From the NCBI GenBank assembly GCA_902651635.1, contig CACRSC010001923.1, positions 779,134 through 801,495 on the forward strand: a DNA stretch of 22,362 bases, written 5' to 3'. Below the pieces are notes generated by a model. The model searched no databases. It saw only the letters and a list, made by a program, of their open reading frames with translations, and was not told where the DNA came from. Below, one piece after another: positions 22,094 to 22,362 of the stretch (positions are counted from its first letter, which is position 1; the number at the start of each line of letters is the position of its first letter). The translations under genes were made by a program, and so were the position numbers. The stretch is from Mastigamoeba balamuthi (Eukaryota > Evosea > Mastigamoebida > Mastigamoebidae).

Positions 22094-22362
22094 CCGGCCG
22101 CGAAGGGGGACGGCGGGTCCAACGCCACCCGAACTCCGAGAGAACCGTTAGAAAATGAGTCTTGTGAGAAAAGGATGACGTTGGCAACGTGATATCGTCT
22201 GGTGATATACTCGCATACTTCCGATATCTTACAGTGAGGTTCGTTTGACCGCACCTCGGGGCCACGTGAGGATTTTTCCCGCGTGACGCAAACACCCTCA
22301 TTTTCTAACGGTTCTCTCGGAGTTCGGGTGGCGTTGGACCCGCCGTCCCCCTTCGCGGCCGG
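22094..22362. repeat. Perfect 66-bp inverted repeat with 137-bp spacer, cut by the window edge
   Basis: Bases 22094-22159 are the exact reverse complement of 22297-22362, running from CCGGCCGCGAAGGGGG to AAAATGAG on the left arm. The spacer 22160-22296 holds several GATATC/GATATAC motifs and a CACGTG. The right arm reaches the last base of the window, so the true arm may be longer. It could be the end of a foldback-type element, a hairpin or palindromic assembly artefact, or part of a larger palindrome. Confidence 0.9.

Noticed and set aside
21365-22285. E2F-like TTTCGCGCC / GGCGGGAAA / TTTCCCGC motifs
   Set aside because: The motifs are short, GC-rich and scattered over about 900 bp with no linked gene, so chance occurrence is likely.

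Overview
The window is nuclear DNA of a microbial eukaryote. It carries spliceosomal GT-AG introns (mostly 43-112 nt, some longer), a splicing-type DEAD-box helicase with an RS tail, a Golgi-tether (COG4) remnant, a chromodomain Ty3/gypsy retroelement remnant, and a protein kinase fused to ADP-ribosyltransferase-like domains. Coding parts on the right are very GC-rich. I cannot name the genus. Every multi-exon model below was checked for phase: the exons join in one frame, and the complete models have coding lengths divisible by three.

Left third (1-5.8 kb): two genes diverge from a 106-bp intergenic region. The minus-strand gene (2714 to beyond base 1) encodes an acidic Q/E/D-rich protein I do not recognise. 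The plus-strand gene (2821-5638) encodes a 792-aa protein resembling the DUF6589 group, which I recall as lineage-expanded and often suspected to be transposon-derived. Introns of both genes, the shared promoter and the downstream flank hold seven clusters of a short GC-cored/AT-linked repeat (core GCCGGCGGC or its complement). Unit spacing is about 20-21 bp, or 14+17 = 31 bp, close to whole turns of DNA. These clusters never interrupt a deduced exon and occur nowhere else in the window. I consider this the most unusual system here.

Middle (5.85-12.25 kb): a 5'-truncated, frameshifted Ty3/gypsy pol remnant (RNase H, integrase, chromodomain) with polypurine tract and probable 3' LTR. It is followed by a roughly 1230-aa ART/filamin/SAM/kinase/ART gene with one apparent +1 frameshift. 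Its two ART-like domains lack different catalytic residues.

Right (12.6-20.2 kb): a two-TM membrane protein resembling a bacterial family (minus), then an eight-exon DDX42-like helicase (minus, 843 aa). Upstream of it an exact 1035-bp direct repeat flanks a single N at 18375. This is most simply two contig ends that overlap but were not merged, so helicase exon 1 is falsely duplicated. Beyond it lies a decayed plus-strand COG4 C-terminal region. The last 2 kb have no gene I can defend and end in a perfect 66-bp inverted repeat cut by the window edge.
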